A DNA stretch of 64,000 bases from JBBWZH01 sp035544115 (GCA_963714145.1 OY970235.1:6696001-6760000), one strand, 5' to 3'; positions 24,890 through 34,478 are shown, counted from the stretch's first letter. Numbers and translations are program-made. Notes: generated by a model from the sequence alone, not told the origin.

Positions 24890-26101
24890 TCAGCCGGTGG
24901 CGCAGAGGGCGTGGTCGAGCAGGCCGAGGGACTTCCGGAACGGATCGGCGGAGGCCAGCCGGGTCGACAGCGAGAGCACGACGCTGCGCCGCCCGTTGTC
25001 GCTCGCGCCGTCGAAGGTGGCGAACCCGGGGACGTCGCCGTCGTGCGCCCAGTACCCGCCGCCACAGCTCAGCGGCAGCCACATGATGCCCAGCCCGTAC
25101 CGGCCACCGGGCACTATGTCCTGGAACGTGGTGGCCAGCACGGTCCGGTGCAGTTGCGCCTGCTCGGCCGGGCGCAGCAGTGCGCCGCCCTGCAGGGCCT
25201 GCCAGAACCGGGTGAGGTCGGCGGTGGTGCTGACCATCCCGCCGGCCGCGTCGCCCCAGGTGGTGTTGAAGATCGTGGTGTCCACCAGCGGCCCGCCCTC
25301 CGGGAACTCGTTGTATCCCTGGGCGTGCGGCCGGGGCAGGTACGGCCGGTCACCCGGCGCGGAGGTGTGGGTCATCCCCAGCGGCCCCAGGATGCGCGCG
25401 CTGACCTGCTGGGACCAGGTCCGGCCGGTCACCTTCTTGATCACCATGCCGGCCACGATGTAGTTGGTGTTGGAGTAGTTCCAGGCGGTGCCCGGGGCGA
25501 ACTCGGGCTGGTGCCGCATGGCGATGGCCACCAGATCCTGCGGGTTTACGTGGTCCAGGTGCCGCTGCCGGAAGGCGTCCGCCGAGCCGATGACGTCGGC
25601 CAGGTCGTTGGTGTAGTCGTAGAGGCCGCTGGTGTGCTGCAGCAGTTGCCTGATCGTGATGGCCCGGCCGTCGTTGCCGTTTCCGGCCACCACACCGGGC
25701 AGCCACCGGTCCACGGTGTCGTCGAGCGCCAGCCGCCGCTCACCCACCAGCTGCAGCAGCGCCACCGCGACGAAGGTCTTGGTCTGGCTGCCGATCCGGA
25801 AATAGCCGTCCTCGGCCACCGGCCGGCCGGTCGTCACGTCGGCCACGCCGGCATGACCGGTCAGCCGCCGCCGGCCCAGGTCGACCTCGGCCAGCGCCCC
25901 GGTCACCCCGGTCGCGGTGATCGCGTCAAGATCGCGCTGCAGGTCGCTCTGGCCGTAGCCGGCCCGGTCCCGCGGCCCCGGGTCGGCGGCAGCCGAGGCC
26001 GCTCCACCGCCGGCGGCGCACACCGCCGCCAGCACCGCCGTCACCGCGACCGGTGTGCGCCAGCCACGCCGCATCCGGCGGCCGTCAAGTGATTCGTTCA
26101 T
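24890..26101 (-). CDS. Secreted serine hydrolase, beta-lactamase/D-Ala-D-Ala carboxypeptidase family
   Basis: A 403-residue exported enzyme. A signal peptide (basic start, hydrophobic ~18-30, ASAAA) is followed by a class-C-type penicillin-binding fold. The three active-site motifs are complete: S105-Q-T-K108, Y209-S-N211 and H353-D-G355. The arrangement is that of Streptomyces R61 carboxypeptidase and related esterases. It could act on peptidoglycan stems or on small esters; the sequence does not decide. The ATG at 26101 is supported by GGGAGG. It is followed by a clear terminator and sits alone between two other minus-strand secreted-enzyme genes. Confidence 0.9.
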   Translation of the reverse strand: MNESLDGRRMRRGWRTPVAVTAVLAAVCAAGGGAASAAADPGPRDRAGYGQSDLQRDLDAITATGVTGALAEVDLGRRRLTGHAGVADVTTGRPVAEDGYFRIGSQTKTFVAVALLQLVGERRLALDDTVDRWLPGVVAGNGNDGRAITIRQLLQHTSGLYDYTNDLADVIGSADAFRQRHLDHVNPQDLVAIAMRHQPEFAPGTAWNYSNTNYIVAGMVIKKVTGRTWSQQVSARILGPLGMTHTSAPGDRPYLPRPHAQGYNEFPEGGPLVDTTIFNTTWGDAAGGMVSTTADLTRFWQALQGGALLRPAEQAQLHRTVLATTFQDIVPGGRYGLGIMWLPLSCGGGYWAHDGDVPGFATFDGASDNGRRSVVLSLSTRLASADPFRKSLGLLDHALCATG

Positions 26102-26217
26102 ACGGTCCTCCCTCGCGGAATCCCGACCGGACTCCGTACGAAACGACCGTATGAACCAGGCCGGCTCGAACCCATCCGGCTAGGCACAGCTCCGGAGGGG
26201 GGCCACCACCAGCAGGT

Positions 26218-26256
26218 CGGCCGGGGCGGCGGCGACAGGCACCGCCGCCCCGGCCG
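26218..26256 (-). terminator. Terminator of the GH3 gene
   Basis: A perfect 15-bp stem (26218-26232 with 26242-26256) and a 9-base loop, 50 bp downstream of the GH3 stop on the minus strand. Confidence 0.8.
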
Positions 26257-26305
26257 TACCGCCGGGGGCAAGGTCCGCCGGCTCAGCTGCCCGGCACCGC
26301 GCCCG

Positions 26306-28930
26306 TCAGGACACGGTGCCGCCGCTCCGGTGGATCGCCGCGGTCAGCGGCAGGTCCCGCGACGACGTGCCGACCGACACCGGGTAGTTGCCGGGGTTGA
26401 CCAGCCAGCGCTGGCCGGTGCTGTCCCAGTGCGCGAAAGCACGCGAGGGCAGCGACACCAGCACCCGCCGGTGCTGGCCGGGGGCCAGCGACACCTTGGC
26501 GAAGCCGGCCAGCCGGCGCGGCGGGGCGACCTGGCCGGGCGTGATCGGACCGGTGCCGTCCGCGCCGCCGACGTACACCTGCACCACCTGACTGCCCCGC
26601 CGGCGGCCGGTGTTCGTCACGTCGACGCTGACCAGCACCGTCCCGCCGCGCTGCGGCGACAGCCGCAACTGGTTGAGCCGGAACGTGGTGTAGGACAGGC
26701 CGTACCCGAACGGGAACAGCGGTGTGATGCCGTTCGCGTCGAAGTGCCGGTAGCCGACGTCGAGGCCCTCCGAGTAGGTCGCGACCCCGCCCACGCCGGG
26801 ATACTGCGCCGGCGTGCTGGCCGGCAGGTCGGCGAGGCTCCGCGGGAACGTGATCGGCAGCCGTCCGGCCGGATCGGTGTCGCCGAAGAGGACCGCCGCG
26901 GCGGCGTTGCCGGCCTCTTCACCCGGGTACCAGGCCTCCAGCACCCCGGCCACCTTGGACAGCCACGGCATCAGCACCGGGCCGCCGGTGTTGAGCACCA
27001 CCACCGTCCGCGGGTTCGCCGCGGCGACCGCCTCGATCAGCGCGTCCTGGTGGCCCGGTAGCGAGATGTCGGTGCGGTCGAACCCTTCGGTGTCCTTTGT
27101 GGACACAAAGACCACCGCGACGGCGGATCGCGCCGCGGCAGCTGCCGCCTCGGCGATCTCGACGTTCGGTGTGCCCGCCGGCGGGGTCCAGGCCAGCTCG
27201 ATCATGGCCTGGCCGGTGGGCTTGGCCCAGTCGACCCGGATCGGGTGCGGCTGGCCGGCGGTCAGGTGTACGGTCGCCGACCTCGTGACGCCGGGGAAGC
27301 CGCCGCCGTTGTTGATGACCGTCGCACCGTCCAGGAAGAGCGTGGCCCGGGCGTGGTTGGTCAGGTGGAAGGTGAAGTCACCGTCGACCGGCGCGGTGAA
27401 CGTGCCGGTCCACCGGACCGACCAGCCGTTCGTCGGCAGGCCCGGTGCCGGGATGCCGCCGGTGGGGTCCATGTCGACCCACTGGTCGGTGCGGGTCAGC
27501 GTCGGCTCGCCGGACCAGGTGGTGTTGGCGTAGTAGCGGGCGGTGAAGCCGTGTTCGCCGGCCGCCGCGTTCTCCGGGGTCACCGTGTACGCGGGCAGCG
27601 CCGGCTGCGGTCCGAGGTCGACCGGGCCCATCCCGGCCGCGTAGTTGATCTGCGCGCGGCCGGCCACCCGGCGGGTGATGCCGTCCAGCGGGCTCACCTT
27701 GTACAGCGGCGCCACCCCGACACTGCCGCCGCCACCGGTCATCGCGGTCCCGGCCGCCGGGCCGATCAGCGCGATCGAGCGGTCCCGCCGCGGGTCCAGC
27801 GGGAGTACCCGGCCGGAGTTCTTCAGCAGCACGGTGCCGGCCTCGGCGGCGGCGCGGGCGACTGCGCCATCCCGGGCGACCTCGATCGGCGTGGTCGGGT
27901 GCGGCCGGTCGAACAGTCCGAATTGGAACATCGTGCGCAGGACCCGGTGCACGTGGTCGTCCAGCTCCGCCACGCTGACCTGCCCCGACTCGACGGCTGC
28001 CTTGAGCGGGGCGCCGAAGTGGGCGCCGTCCGGCAGTTCGAAGTCCATGCCGTTGGTGGCGCAGCGGACGGTGTTGTGGCACGAGCTGAAGTCGGACACC
28101 ACGAAGCCGTCGAAGCCCCAGTCGTCCTTCAGCACCTCGTTCAGCAGCTGCTGATGCTCACATGCGTACGAGCCGTTCACCTTGTTCTTGCTGCACATCA
28201 CCGAGCCGGTCCCGCCCTGTTTGACGGAGGCCTCGAAGCCGGGCAGGTAGATCTCGTGCAGCGTGCGGTCATCGATGAGCTCGTTGACGCTGTCCCGGTC
28301 GACCTCCTGGTTGTTGGCCAGGTAGTGCTTGGCGTTGGCGATGACGCCTTCGGACTGGATGCCCCGGATGTTGGCCGCGGCGATCTGCCCGACCAGGAAG
28401 GGATCCTCGCCGAACGCCTCGAACGTGCGCCCGTTCAGCGGGGTCCGGGCGATGTTCAGGTTCGGCCCCTCCATGAGGTTCCGCCCGGTGGCCCAGGTCT
28501 CCCGGCCTTCGACCGCACCGTAGGCATGGGCGACCGCCGGGTCGAACGAGGCGGCCTCGCCCAGCGGCGCAGGCAATGCGGTCGACTGGACCTGCACAAC
28601 GCCGCTGGAGCCGACCCCGGCCGGCCCGTTGTTGAGTTTCAGCGCCGGGATGCACAGCCGCGGCACCGGCGGTATCTCCCGGGCATGCTCGTTATCGGAG
28701 ATCGAGTGCAGTAGGCCGATCTTCTCGTCCAGCGTCAGCTGGCCGAGCAGCAGGTCGGTGCGCCGGTCCGGGCTGAGGTGACGGTTCAGCCAGGGCGCGC
28801 CCGCGCACGGGCTGCCCGCGGCCGGCCCGGCGACAGATGCGGCCGGTGCCGCCCCGGCGGCCGGTGCTAACGCCAGAACCAACGCCAGCGCCGCGACTGT
28901 CCCGAGTGGAGCTTGTCTGGTCCGCAGCAT
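26306..28930 (-). CDS. Secreted GH3 family beta-glycosidase with PA14 domain
   Basis: An 874-residue exported glycosidase. After the signal peptide (hydrophobic core ~10-25, Ala-x-Ala), residues ~60-340 are the GH3 TIM barrel, with KHYLANNQE and the nucleophile D280 in VVSDFSSCHNT; the residue after the nucleophile is Phe where Trp is common. The second GH3 domain begins near 360 (GTVLLKNSGRVLPLD). A PA14 domain is inserted around 440-590 (GFTARYYANTTWSGEP to the AMIELAWTPP end), as in beta-glucosidases with altered specificity. The C-terminus is a fibronectin-III-like domain (VSVDVTNTGRRRGSQVVQVYV). It probably cleaves beta-glucosides outside the cell. AAAGGTGA precedes the ATG. Confidence 0.93.
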   Translation of the reverse strand: MLRTRQAPLGTVAALALVLALAPAAGAAPAASVAGPAAGSPCAGAPWLNRHLSPDRRTDLLLGQLTLDEKIGLLHSISDNEHAREIPPVPRLCIPALKLNNGPAGVGSSGVVQVQSTALPAPLGEAASFDPAVAHAYGAVEGRETWATGRNLMEGPNLNIARTPLNGRTFEAFGEDPFLVGQIAAANIRGIQSEGVIANAKHYLANNQEVDRDSVNELIDDRTLHEIYLPGFEASVKQGGTGSVMCSKNKVNGSYACEHQQLLNEVLKDDWGFDGFVVSDFSSCHNTVRCATNGMDFELPDGAHFGAPLKAAVESGQVSVAELDDHVHRVLRTMFQFGLFDRPHPTTPIEVARDGAVARAAAEAGTVLLKNSGRVLPLDPRRDRSIALIGPAAGTAMTGGGGSVGVAPLYKVSPLDGITRRVAGRAQINYAAGMGPVDLGPQPALPAYTVTPENAAAGEHGFTARYYANTTWSGEPTLTRTDQWVDMDPTGGIPAPGLPTNGWSVRWTGTFTAPVDGDFTFHLTNHARATLFLDGATVINNGGGFPGVTRSATVHLTAGQPHPIRVDWAKPTGQAMIELAWTPPAGTPNVEIAEAAAAAARSAVAVVFVSTKDTEGFDRTDISLPGHQDALIEAVAAANPRTVVVLNTGGPVLMPWLSKVAGVLEAWYPGEEAGNAAAAVLFGDTDPAGRLPITFPRSLADLPASTPAQYPGVGGVATYSEGLDVGYRHFDANGITPLFPFGYGLSYTTFRLNQLRLSPQRGGTVLVSVDVTNTGRRRGSQVVQVYVGGADGTGPITPGQVAPPRRLAGFAKVSLAPGQHRRVLVSLPSRAFAHWDSTGQRWLVNPGNYPVSVGTSSRDLPLTAAIHRSGGTVS

Positions 28931-29339
28931 TTGCGGTCACCTTTCGTCGGGAACGATGCGGCTCAGCTCGGCCGGACGCCAGCCAGGTACTCCTCGACCT
29001 GGGGGATCGGTGGCGCCCGGAACGGGGGCTGAGCTCGCCAGGTCCGGCCCGGACATCCGGGCCGGCGGCAGCGGCGAGTCGGTCAGTGCGGCGGCCATCA
29101 CCGCACTGCCGGCGTTCTCGGCGGGGGCGGCGGCCGGCGGGTCAGCCACCGGCAGCGGGCGGCCGGGTCGGGCCGCCCGCTCCCCCACGTGCATCTGCCC
29201 GGCCGGCGACCCCGCGGGTCGCCACCCGGGTTCGGCACCGCCAGCCGGCCGGCCGCGGACGCCGCCGAGCAGCGGCCGACCGCGCCCAGGCGACCATGTC
29301 GTGGCGTGCGGTGGCGGTGCAACCGGCGGCGCCCCGTCT
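28931..29339. other. Intergenic region, no gene seen
   Basis: Both neighbours lie on the minus strand. The frames present are shadows without ribosome binding sites. The region holds the terminator at 29154-29181 and, near 28931-29000, the presumed GH3 promoter, for which I could not define boxes. Confidence 0.4.
29154..29181 (-). terminator. Hairpin downstream of the secreted protein gene at 29340
   Basis: An 11-bp perfect stem (29154-29164 with 29171-29181) with a 6-base loop. It lies ~160 bp past the stop at 29340, which leaves a long 3' untranslated region. Confidence 0.55.
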
Positions 29340-29699
29340 CTAGGGCCAGTCGCCCGGGTTGCAGCGGAAGACGGCCTGCGCGGCCGTGCGGGTGACGCCG
29401 GCGCTGTCCACGTACGTGTACTTGGCCAGGTAGCTGATGGTGTTGGTCGAGCAATTGCCGTTCAGGAAGTTGCTGTCGGTGTGAATCGGGATCACCGACG
29501 GCGGCGGGCCGCCACGCCAGTTGATGGTGAGCGTCCAGTCCGTGGGCCCGTGGCTGAGGTTGGCGTCGCAGACGAACCTCGACGCACCCGACTCACAGTG
29601 CGTATCCGGGACCACGATGGCCTGCGCGGCCGGGATGGCGCCGGCCAGCAGCGCCAGCGCACCAGCAGTCGTGACAGCGGTTCTGCCCAGTCGTCGCAC
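29340..29699 (-). CDS. Small secreted protein of unknown function
   Basis: A 119-residue protein starting at GTG 29699, chosen because GGAGG sits seven bases upstream and the signal peptide then begins directly (RRLGRTAVTTAGALALLAGAIPAAQA). An ATG further upstream (29807) would bury the signal. The mature ~90 residues contain four cysteines (CESGASRFVC, NGNCSTN, FRCNPGDW), so two disulphides are likely, and a Trp-rich beta pattern. I recognise no family; it resembles the many small Cys-containing secreted proteins of actinomycetes. Confidence 0.72.
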   Translation of the reverse strand: MRRLGRTAVTTAGALALLAGAIPAAQAIVVPDTHCESGASRFVCDANLSHGPTDWTLTINWRGGPPPSVIPIHTDSNFLNGNCSTNTISYLAKYTYVDSAGVTRTAAQAVFRCNPGDWP

Positions 29700-30076
29700 C
29701 GCACACCCTCCTCGCCCGGCGGCGCCCAGCGCCACCACGGACCACACCGCGACCGGCCGGCCGCCAGATGGAGACCGACTAACCCGGAATACCCGATTCG
29801 ACGGCACAGATCAAGCCGCCGGCCAGTGAATTCCCCTGATCCATGCCCAGCCCCGGCCGGGCCGCCCAGCCCCGCCGGGCCGCCCGGCCCCGATCCAGCC
29901 GGCGCGGCCCGGCGAGCCGGACCTACCCGGACGGATCAGTCCACATTGGACTCGGCTGTTCGGGTGATCTTCGGCGGCAGGGTGATCGGGTCGGCGGTCG
30001 GTGCCGAATCCGGTGCGCAGGTGTGGCGTGAGGCCGCCGCGCGGAAACCGATCATCAGTGCTGGAGGGACTTCGCA
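29700..30076. other. Intergenic region between divergent genes, no gene seen
   Basis: Promoter space for the two divergent secreted-protein genes. Repeated GGCCG/CCGGC runs occupy 29840-29930. The palindrome AGTCC-ACATT-GGACT (29938-29952), one of a dispersed set in this window, lies about 130 bp before the GTG at 30077. Confidence 0.4.
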
Positions 30077-31111
30077 GTGTCAGTGAGTAATCGATCGCGC
30101 CGGCGTGGTGCGGTAGCCGCGCTCGTCGCGGCGCTGGGCATCATCGCCGGCGTATTGGCATCAGCCGGCCCAGCGGGAGCGGTGGACGCGCCCGTGGATC
30201 GGTTCGGGGTGGTGCAGGTCTACCCGGCGGTCGTGCTCGACCCGGCGAACAACCAGAACCGGGACGATCCCTGCTACGCGCGGGCGCAGGCGCGGGCATC
30301 GGCCGAAGCCCTCGTCGTCACCAGGGGCGAGAGCTATGCCCTGGAGCTGGCGCTGCTCAGGCGCCAGGCCGGTTCGGTGACCGCGGTTCATGAGGCGCAC
30401 CAGGCGTTGATCGAGGCCCGGATCGCGCTGATCGCAGCGCGCTACGCCGAGGCGCGCTGCCACCTGCGGCTGACCAACGGTGGCCAGGGCGACAAGTGCA
30501 AGGAGCTGTGGCTCGACTTCAACCAGATCGCCGACGAGGTGGCCCAGTTGAAGGAGATCGTCACCTCGCTCACCGCGCAGTTGCGGGCGACGGCGCTCGA
30601 GCCGAGAGCCCAGCGGCTCGCGATCCAGGCCAAGTTGGACGCGGCCAACCTGAGGCTGCACAACCGCGAGGGCGATCTCGCCGACCAGCTACGGAAGATC
30701 AAGACCGACCCGCTGTGCAAGAACACCAACCAGATCCGGCCGGTCCCGGAACTGCTGCCGATGCCGCGCGAGGTCCGCCCGACCAACCGCACCGACGCGC
30801 CGACCGACACCCCCTCGACCGGTACGCCGACGAGCAGTGCGCCGACCACCGGTGCGCCCTCGACCGGTGCGCCGACGGTGACCGATACGCCGGGGCAGGA
30901 GCCGACCGGAACCGACCCCGGTGACGCCGACGCCGACTTCGATCCGGCCGCCGACGACAACCCGTACTTCGACCCCGCCGACCTCGCCGACCTCGACATC
31001 GACCCGGCGATCCTGATCGACCTCGGCATCATCCCGGCCGACCCGGACGGACCGGCCGGCACCGACCCGGACACCCCGGCGACCCGGACCGCGGCGGCGC
31101 CGGTCGGGTAG
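30077..31111 (+). CDS. Secreted coiled-coil protein with Thr/Pro linker and acidic tail
   Basis: A 344-residue exported protein; GGAGGG lies nine bases before the GTG. The signal peptide spans ~1-37 (AALVAALGIIAGVLASAGPAGA). Residues ~65-215 are helical with heptad-like spacing (ALELALLRRQ..., EVAQLKEIVTSLTAQLRATAL), and four cysteines flank this part. Residues ~235-280 are a Thr/Pro/Ser linker built from repeated (A/G)-P-(T/S)-T-G units. The rest is strongly acidic (DADADFDPAADD..., ADLADLDIDPAILIDLG), with no anchor. The layout suggests an extracellular rod on a flexible linker. I recognise no family and propose no enzyme activity. Confidence 0.75.
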   Translation: MSVSNRSRRRGAVAALVAALGIIAGVLASAGPAGAVDAPVDRFGVVQVYPAVVLDPANNQNRDDPCYARAQARASAEALVVTRGESYALELALLRRQAGSVTAVHEAHQALIEARIALIAARYAEARCHLRLTNGGQGDKCKELWLDFNQIADEVAQLKEIVTSLTAQLRATALEPRAQRLAIQAKLDAANLRLHNREGDLADQLRKIKTDPLCKNTNQIRPVPELLPMPREVRPTNRTDAPTDTPSTGTPTSSAPTTGAPSTGAPTVTDTPGQEPTGTDPGDADADFDPAADDNPYFDPADLADLDIDPAILIDLGIIPADPDGPAGTDPDTPATRTAAAPVG

Positions 31112-31134
31112 CCGTCCGCGCCGACCGGTCCGGT

Positions 31135-31167
31135 GGCACCACCTGGGCGACCCGCCCTGGTGGTGCC
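31135..31167 (+). terminator. Terminator hairpin
   Basis: A 9-bp stem (31135-31143 with 31159-31167) continues for three more GC pairs across a T-T mismatch; it lies 24 bases after the stop of the coiled-coil protein gene. Confidence 0.65.
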
Positions 31168-31326
31168 GCCGTCGGTGGCCGGCACCGGCCCGGCCAGCCG
31201 GCCCAGCCGGCTACGCACGCATTCCGGCCGGCACCGGCCGGTTTCCAGCTGCCGCCCGGCGGGCCCCGGGTGGCCGCGGCGCGGCCGTCCCCGGATCAGC
31301 CGCCGCCGGGCCGGCCGGCTGGGCGC

Positions 31327-31791
31327 TCAGGCGGTGCCGAGGTTGGCCGGGAAGCCGCCGGTGGCGATGGGGCCCCAGCGGTCGATCGTGAGCCGGATGA
31401 GGGACTTGTTCTGGCGGGCCATGGCGGCGCGGTAGTCGTCCCAGTCGGGGTGCTCGCCGGCGATGCAGCGGTAGTAGCCGATCAGGCCGTCCAGCGCCGC
31501 CGGCATGTCGAGCACCTCGGCGCGGCCGTCGATCTGGACGTACGGACCGTCCCAGTCGTCGGACAGGATGCAGATCGACGCGCGCTCGTTCCGGCGGGCG
31601 TTGCGGGTCTTGGCCCGGTCGGGGTAGGTGGAGATGACGATCAGGCCGTCGTCGACGCCGCAGGCGACCGGCGACAACTGCGGCCGGCCGTCGGCGCGGG
31701 TGGTGGCGAGCAGCCCGTGGTGCCGCACCCGGACGAAGTCCAGCAGCTCGGCCAGGTCCACCCGCGCGGCGGTCGCGATCCTCGGTGCCAT
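31327..31791 (-). CDS. PPOX-class F420-dependent oxidoreductase
   Basis: A 154-residue split-barrel flavin/F420-binding protein of the pyridoxamine-phosphate-oxidase-like superfamily. HHGLLATTRADGRPQLSPVACGVDDGLIVISTYPDRAKTRNARRNERASICI is the family core, where the Arg/Lys pairs bind the cofactor phosphate, and GYYRCIAGEHPDWDDYRAAM matches the C-terminal helix typical of actinobacterial members. ATG 31791 has GGAAAAG nine bases upstream; the GTG at 31800 is an alternative. It is probably co-oriented with, but 46 bp from, the membrane protein gene upstream. The substrate is unknown. Confidence 0.87.
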   Translation of the reverse strand: MAPRIATAARVDLAELLDFVRVRHHGLLATTRADGRPQLSPVACGVDDGLIVISTYPDRAKTRNARRNERASICILSDDWDGPYVQIDGRAEVLDMPAALDGLIGYYRCIAGEHPDWDDYRAAMARQNKSLIRLTIDRWGPIATGGFPANLGTA

Positions 31792-31837
31792 TCCGGGCAC
31801 TTTTCCACACCGCGCCGGGGCCTGCGACGCGGCCGGC

Positions 31838-32458
31838 TCAGCGGCGGGGTTGATGCGCGCGGACCTGGCGGATGATCGTGATCAGCAGGATCACGACGCC
31901 GGCGAGCAGGCCGACGACGAGGCCGGCGATTTCCAGGCCGAACCGGAGCCGGCCGTCCGGCCCGACCGCGAGAACCGCGCGCGGGCCGTCGCCGTCGGCC
32001 GCATAGCCGGATCTGATCAGGTAGGCGCCGGGGCGGTCGACGGTGAACCGGGCGATCAGCCGGCCGGCATAGCTGCCGGACTGGTAGGTGAACTCACCGG
32101 ACGGGACCCGCACCGGCACCGGCTCCTGCGTGTCGGCCGCGACCACGGTCACCTGCAGGCCGGTCCCCTCGACCGGTGCCCTGATCACCTCGCCACCGAG
32201 GACCGACTCGTACTCGTAGGCGACCGCATACGACCCCGGGTTCAGCGCGACCCGGCCCTCGCCGGGCGCCAGCACCCGGGTGGCATGCGCCGGGAACGCG
32301 AGCAGGTCGCGGAACATCAGCGCCAGCGAGAGGATGCCGACCACCAGGAACGCGGCACCGATCGCGTACCACCACCCGCTCGGCGCCTTCCGTGCCGGCG
32401 CCGCCCACATCGACGGCGGTGGCATGCTGCCCGGCTGTCCCGCGGGGTTCGGGTACAC
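31838..32458 (-). CDS. Membrane protein with two transmembrane segments, unknown function
   Basis: A 206-residue protein. A Pro-rich start (~25 residues) is followed by a first transmembrane segment (WWYAIGAAFLVVGILSLALMF), an extracytoplasmic domain of ~110 residues rich in beta structure (GEGRVALNPGSYAVAYEYES, YLIRSGYAAD), and a second segment (IAGLVVGLLAGVVILLITII) with a short basic tail. The extracytoplasmic part reads like a small beta-sandwich. The GTG at 32458 is preferred because GGAGG lies eight bases upstream; a GTG at 32467 would overlap that site. Similar two-segment proteins are common in actinobacteria, but I cannot assign a role. Confidence 0.72.
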   Translation of the reverse strand: MYPNPAGQPGSMPPPSMWAAPARKAPSGWWYAIGAAFLVVGILSLALMFRDLLAFPAHATRVLAPGEGRVALNPGSYAVAYEYESVLGGEVIRAPVEGTGLQVTVVAADTQEPVPVRVPSGEFTYQSGSYAGRLIARFTVDRPGAYLIRSGYAADGDGPRAVLAVGPDGRLRFGLEIAGLVVGLLAGVVILLITIIRQVRAHQPRR

Positions 32459-32662
32459 GGCGATCACCTCCGCAACCCCCGCGGACGCGGGGCACCGATC
32501 CTGGGACGGGTGGCACCGGATGGCCGTTGCCGCGGCCAGCCCAACCGGCCCCTAAGGGCAACCCGCGCGTCGCCGGCCGGCCGATCACCGGCAATCCGAT
32601 TACCCCGGCGGCGGACGGGGGTATGTGCGGGTTGGGTAGTTCTGACCGGGAGGCGATCATCC

Positions 32663-34477
32663 ATGACGGTATGGCGTGGCGTTGTCGTGACGGGTCTCCT
32701 GGCGGCCGGGCTGGTCGCTGCCACCCCGGCGGCAGCGGCGCCGGGCACCGCCGGCCCGGCGAAGCAGGCGGTGGCGGTCGGGTACGGCGGGGCCGTCTCG
32801 ACGGTGGATCTCGACGCGACCAGGGCCGGGATCGAGGTGCTGCGCGCCGGCGGGAACGCGGTGGACGCCGCGGTCGCGGCCGCGGCCACGCTCGGGGTGA
32901 CCGAGGCGTACTCGGCCGGCATCGGCGGCGGCGGCTTCTTCGTGTTCCGGCAGGGCGGCACCGGTCGGGTGTTCACGCTGGACGGCCGGGAGACGGCGCC
33001 GCGGGCGATGACACCGACCGCGTTCATCGACCCGGCGACCGGCCAACCGCTGGCGTTCGCGGACGCGGTCACCAGCGGCCTGTCGGTCGGCACGCCGGGG
33101 ACGCCGGCGACCTGGGCCACCGCGCTGCGCAACTGGGGCACGCTGAGCCTCGGCCGGGTGCTGCGGCCGGCGATCGGCGTGGCCCGGCGCGGGTTCGTGG
33201 TGGACGCGACGTTCCAGCAGCAGACCGCCGCGAACGCGGCCCGGTTCGCGCACTTCACATCCACCTCGGCGCTGTACCTGCCGGGCGGGCAGCCGCCCCG
33301 GGTGGGTAGCCGGCTGGCCAACCCGGACCTGGCCGACACCTACGAACTGCTCGGCCGCCGCGGGGTGGACGCGCTCTACCACGGCGTGCTCGCCGGCGAG
33401 ATCGTCGACACCGTGCGGCGGCCGCCGGTGACCCCGGGCGACCCGTATCTCGCCCGGCCGGGCCTGCTGCGCGAGCCGGACCTGGCCGCGTACCGGGCGA
33501 TCGGGCGGGCCCCGACCCACGTGCGCTACCACGGGCTGGACGTCTACAGCATGGCCCCGCCGTCGTCGGGCGGCACGACGGTCGGCGAGGCGCTGAACAT
33601 CCTGGGCCGCGTCCCGTTCCCGGCCACCGACCCGGTCCAGTCGCTGCACTACTACCTGGAGTCGACCCGGCTCGCGTACGCCGACCGCAACCGGTACGTC
33701 GGCGACCCGGACCAGGTCGCGGTGCCGACCGGCGAACTGCTCTCCCCCGGGTTCGCCGCCGAACGGGCCTGCCGGATCGACCCGCGGCAGGCGGCGACCA
33801 GCCCGGTGCCGCCGGGCAGCCCGGACGGCCGGTACGGCGGCTGCGGCAGCACCGGCGCGGCTGCCGCCCAGCCGGTCGAAGGCACCAACACCAGTCACCT
33901 CGTCACCGCCGACCGGTGGGGCAACGTGGTCGCGTACACGCTCACCATCGAGCAGACCGGCGGCAGCGGCATCGTCGTCCCGCACCGCGGCTTCCTGCTC
34001 AACAACGAACTGACCGACTTCAACTTCGCGCCCACCCAGGGCACCGCGGCCGACCCGAACCTGCCCGCGCCGGGTAAGCGGCCACGCAGCTCGATGTCGC
34101 CGACCATCGTGACCCGGGACGGCGCGCCGTTCCTGGCGGTCGGCTCCCCCGGCGGCGCCACCATCATCACGACCGTCCTGCAGGTACTACTGAACCGGCT
34201 GGATCTCGGCATGACGCTGCCGCAGGCGATCGCCGCACCCCGGGCCAGCCAGCGCAACGCGGCGGCCGGCGAGGCCGAGCCCGACTTCCTGGCCCGCTAC
34301 GGCACCGCCCTGGCCGGGTTCGGGCAGGCATTCAGCACCAACCCGGAGATCGGCGCGGCGACCGGGCTGGAGTTCCTCGGCCGCGGCCGGGTACTGGCCG
34401 CCGCCGAACCGACCCGCCGCGGCGGCGGCAGCGCCATGGTGCTCCGTCCCGCCGCCGGTTCGCCGCCGGCCGGCTGA
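32663..34477 (+). CDS. ggt: Gamma-glutamyltransferase, secreted
   Basis: A 604-residue N-terminal-nucleophile hydrolase. A signal peptide (VVVTGLLAAGLVAATPAAAA) precedes the large-subunit domain (GIEVLRAGGNAVDAAVAAAATLGVTE, GGGGFFVFR). Self-cleavage should occur before the catalytic T410 in the motif T-S-H (GTNTSHL), which aligns with Thr-Thr-His of E. coli GGT; this frees a ~195-residue small subunit containing the expected SSMSPTIV and GSPGGATIITTVLQ (oxyanion Gly-Gly). The enzyme moves or hydrolyses the gamma-glutamyl group of glutathione-like compounds outside the cell. GGGAGG is 11 bases before the ATG. Actinomycetes generally use mycothiol rather than glutathione, so its role may be in scavenging. 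Confidence 0.92.
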   Translation: MTVWRGVVVTGLLAAGLVAATPAAAAPGTAGPAKQAVAVGYGGAVSTVDLDATRAGIEVLRAGGNAVDAAVAAAATLGVTEAYSAGIGGGGFFVFRQGGTGRVFTLDGRETAPRAMTPTAFIDPATGQPLAFADAVTSGLSVGTPGTPATWATALRNWGTLSLGRVLRPAIGVARRGFVVDATFQQQTAANAARFAHFTSTSALYLPGGQPPRVGSRLANPDLADTYELLGRRGVDALYHGVLAGEIVDTVRRPPVTPGDPYLARPGLLREPDLAAYRAIGRAPTHVRYHGLDVYSMAPPSSGGTTVGEALNILGRVPFPATDPVQSLHYYLESTRLAYADRNRYVGDPDQVAVPTGELLSPGFAAERACRIDPRQAATSPVPPGSPDGRYGGCGSTGAAAAQPVEGTNTSHLVTADRWGNVVAYTLTIEQTGGSGIVVPHRGFLLNNELTDFNFAPTQGTAADPNLPAPGKRPRSSMSPTIVTRDGAPFLAVGSPGGATIITTVLQVLLNRLDLGMTLPQAIAAPRASQRNAAAGEAEPDFLARYGTALAGFGQAFSTNPEIGAATGLEFLGRGRVLAAAEPTRRGGGSAMVLRPAAGSPPAG

Positions 34478-34478
34478 C

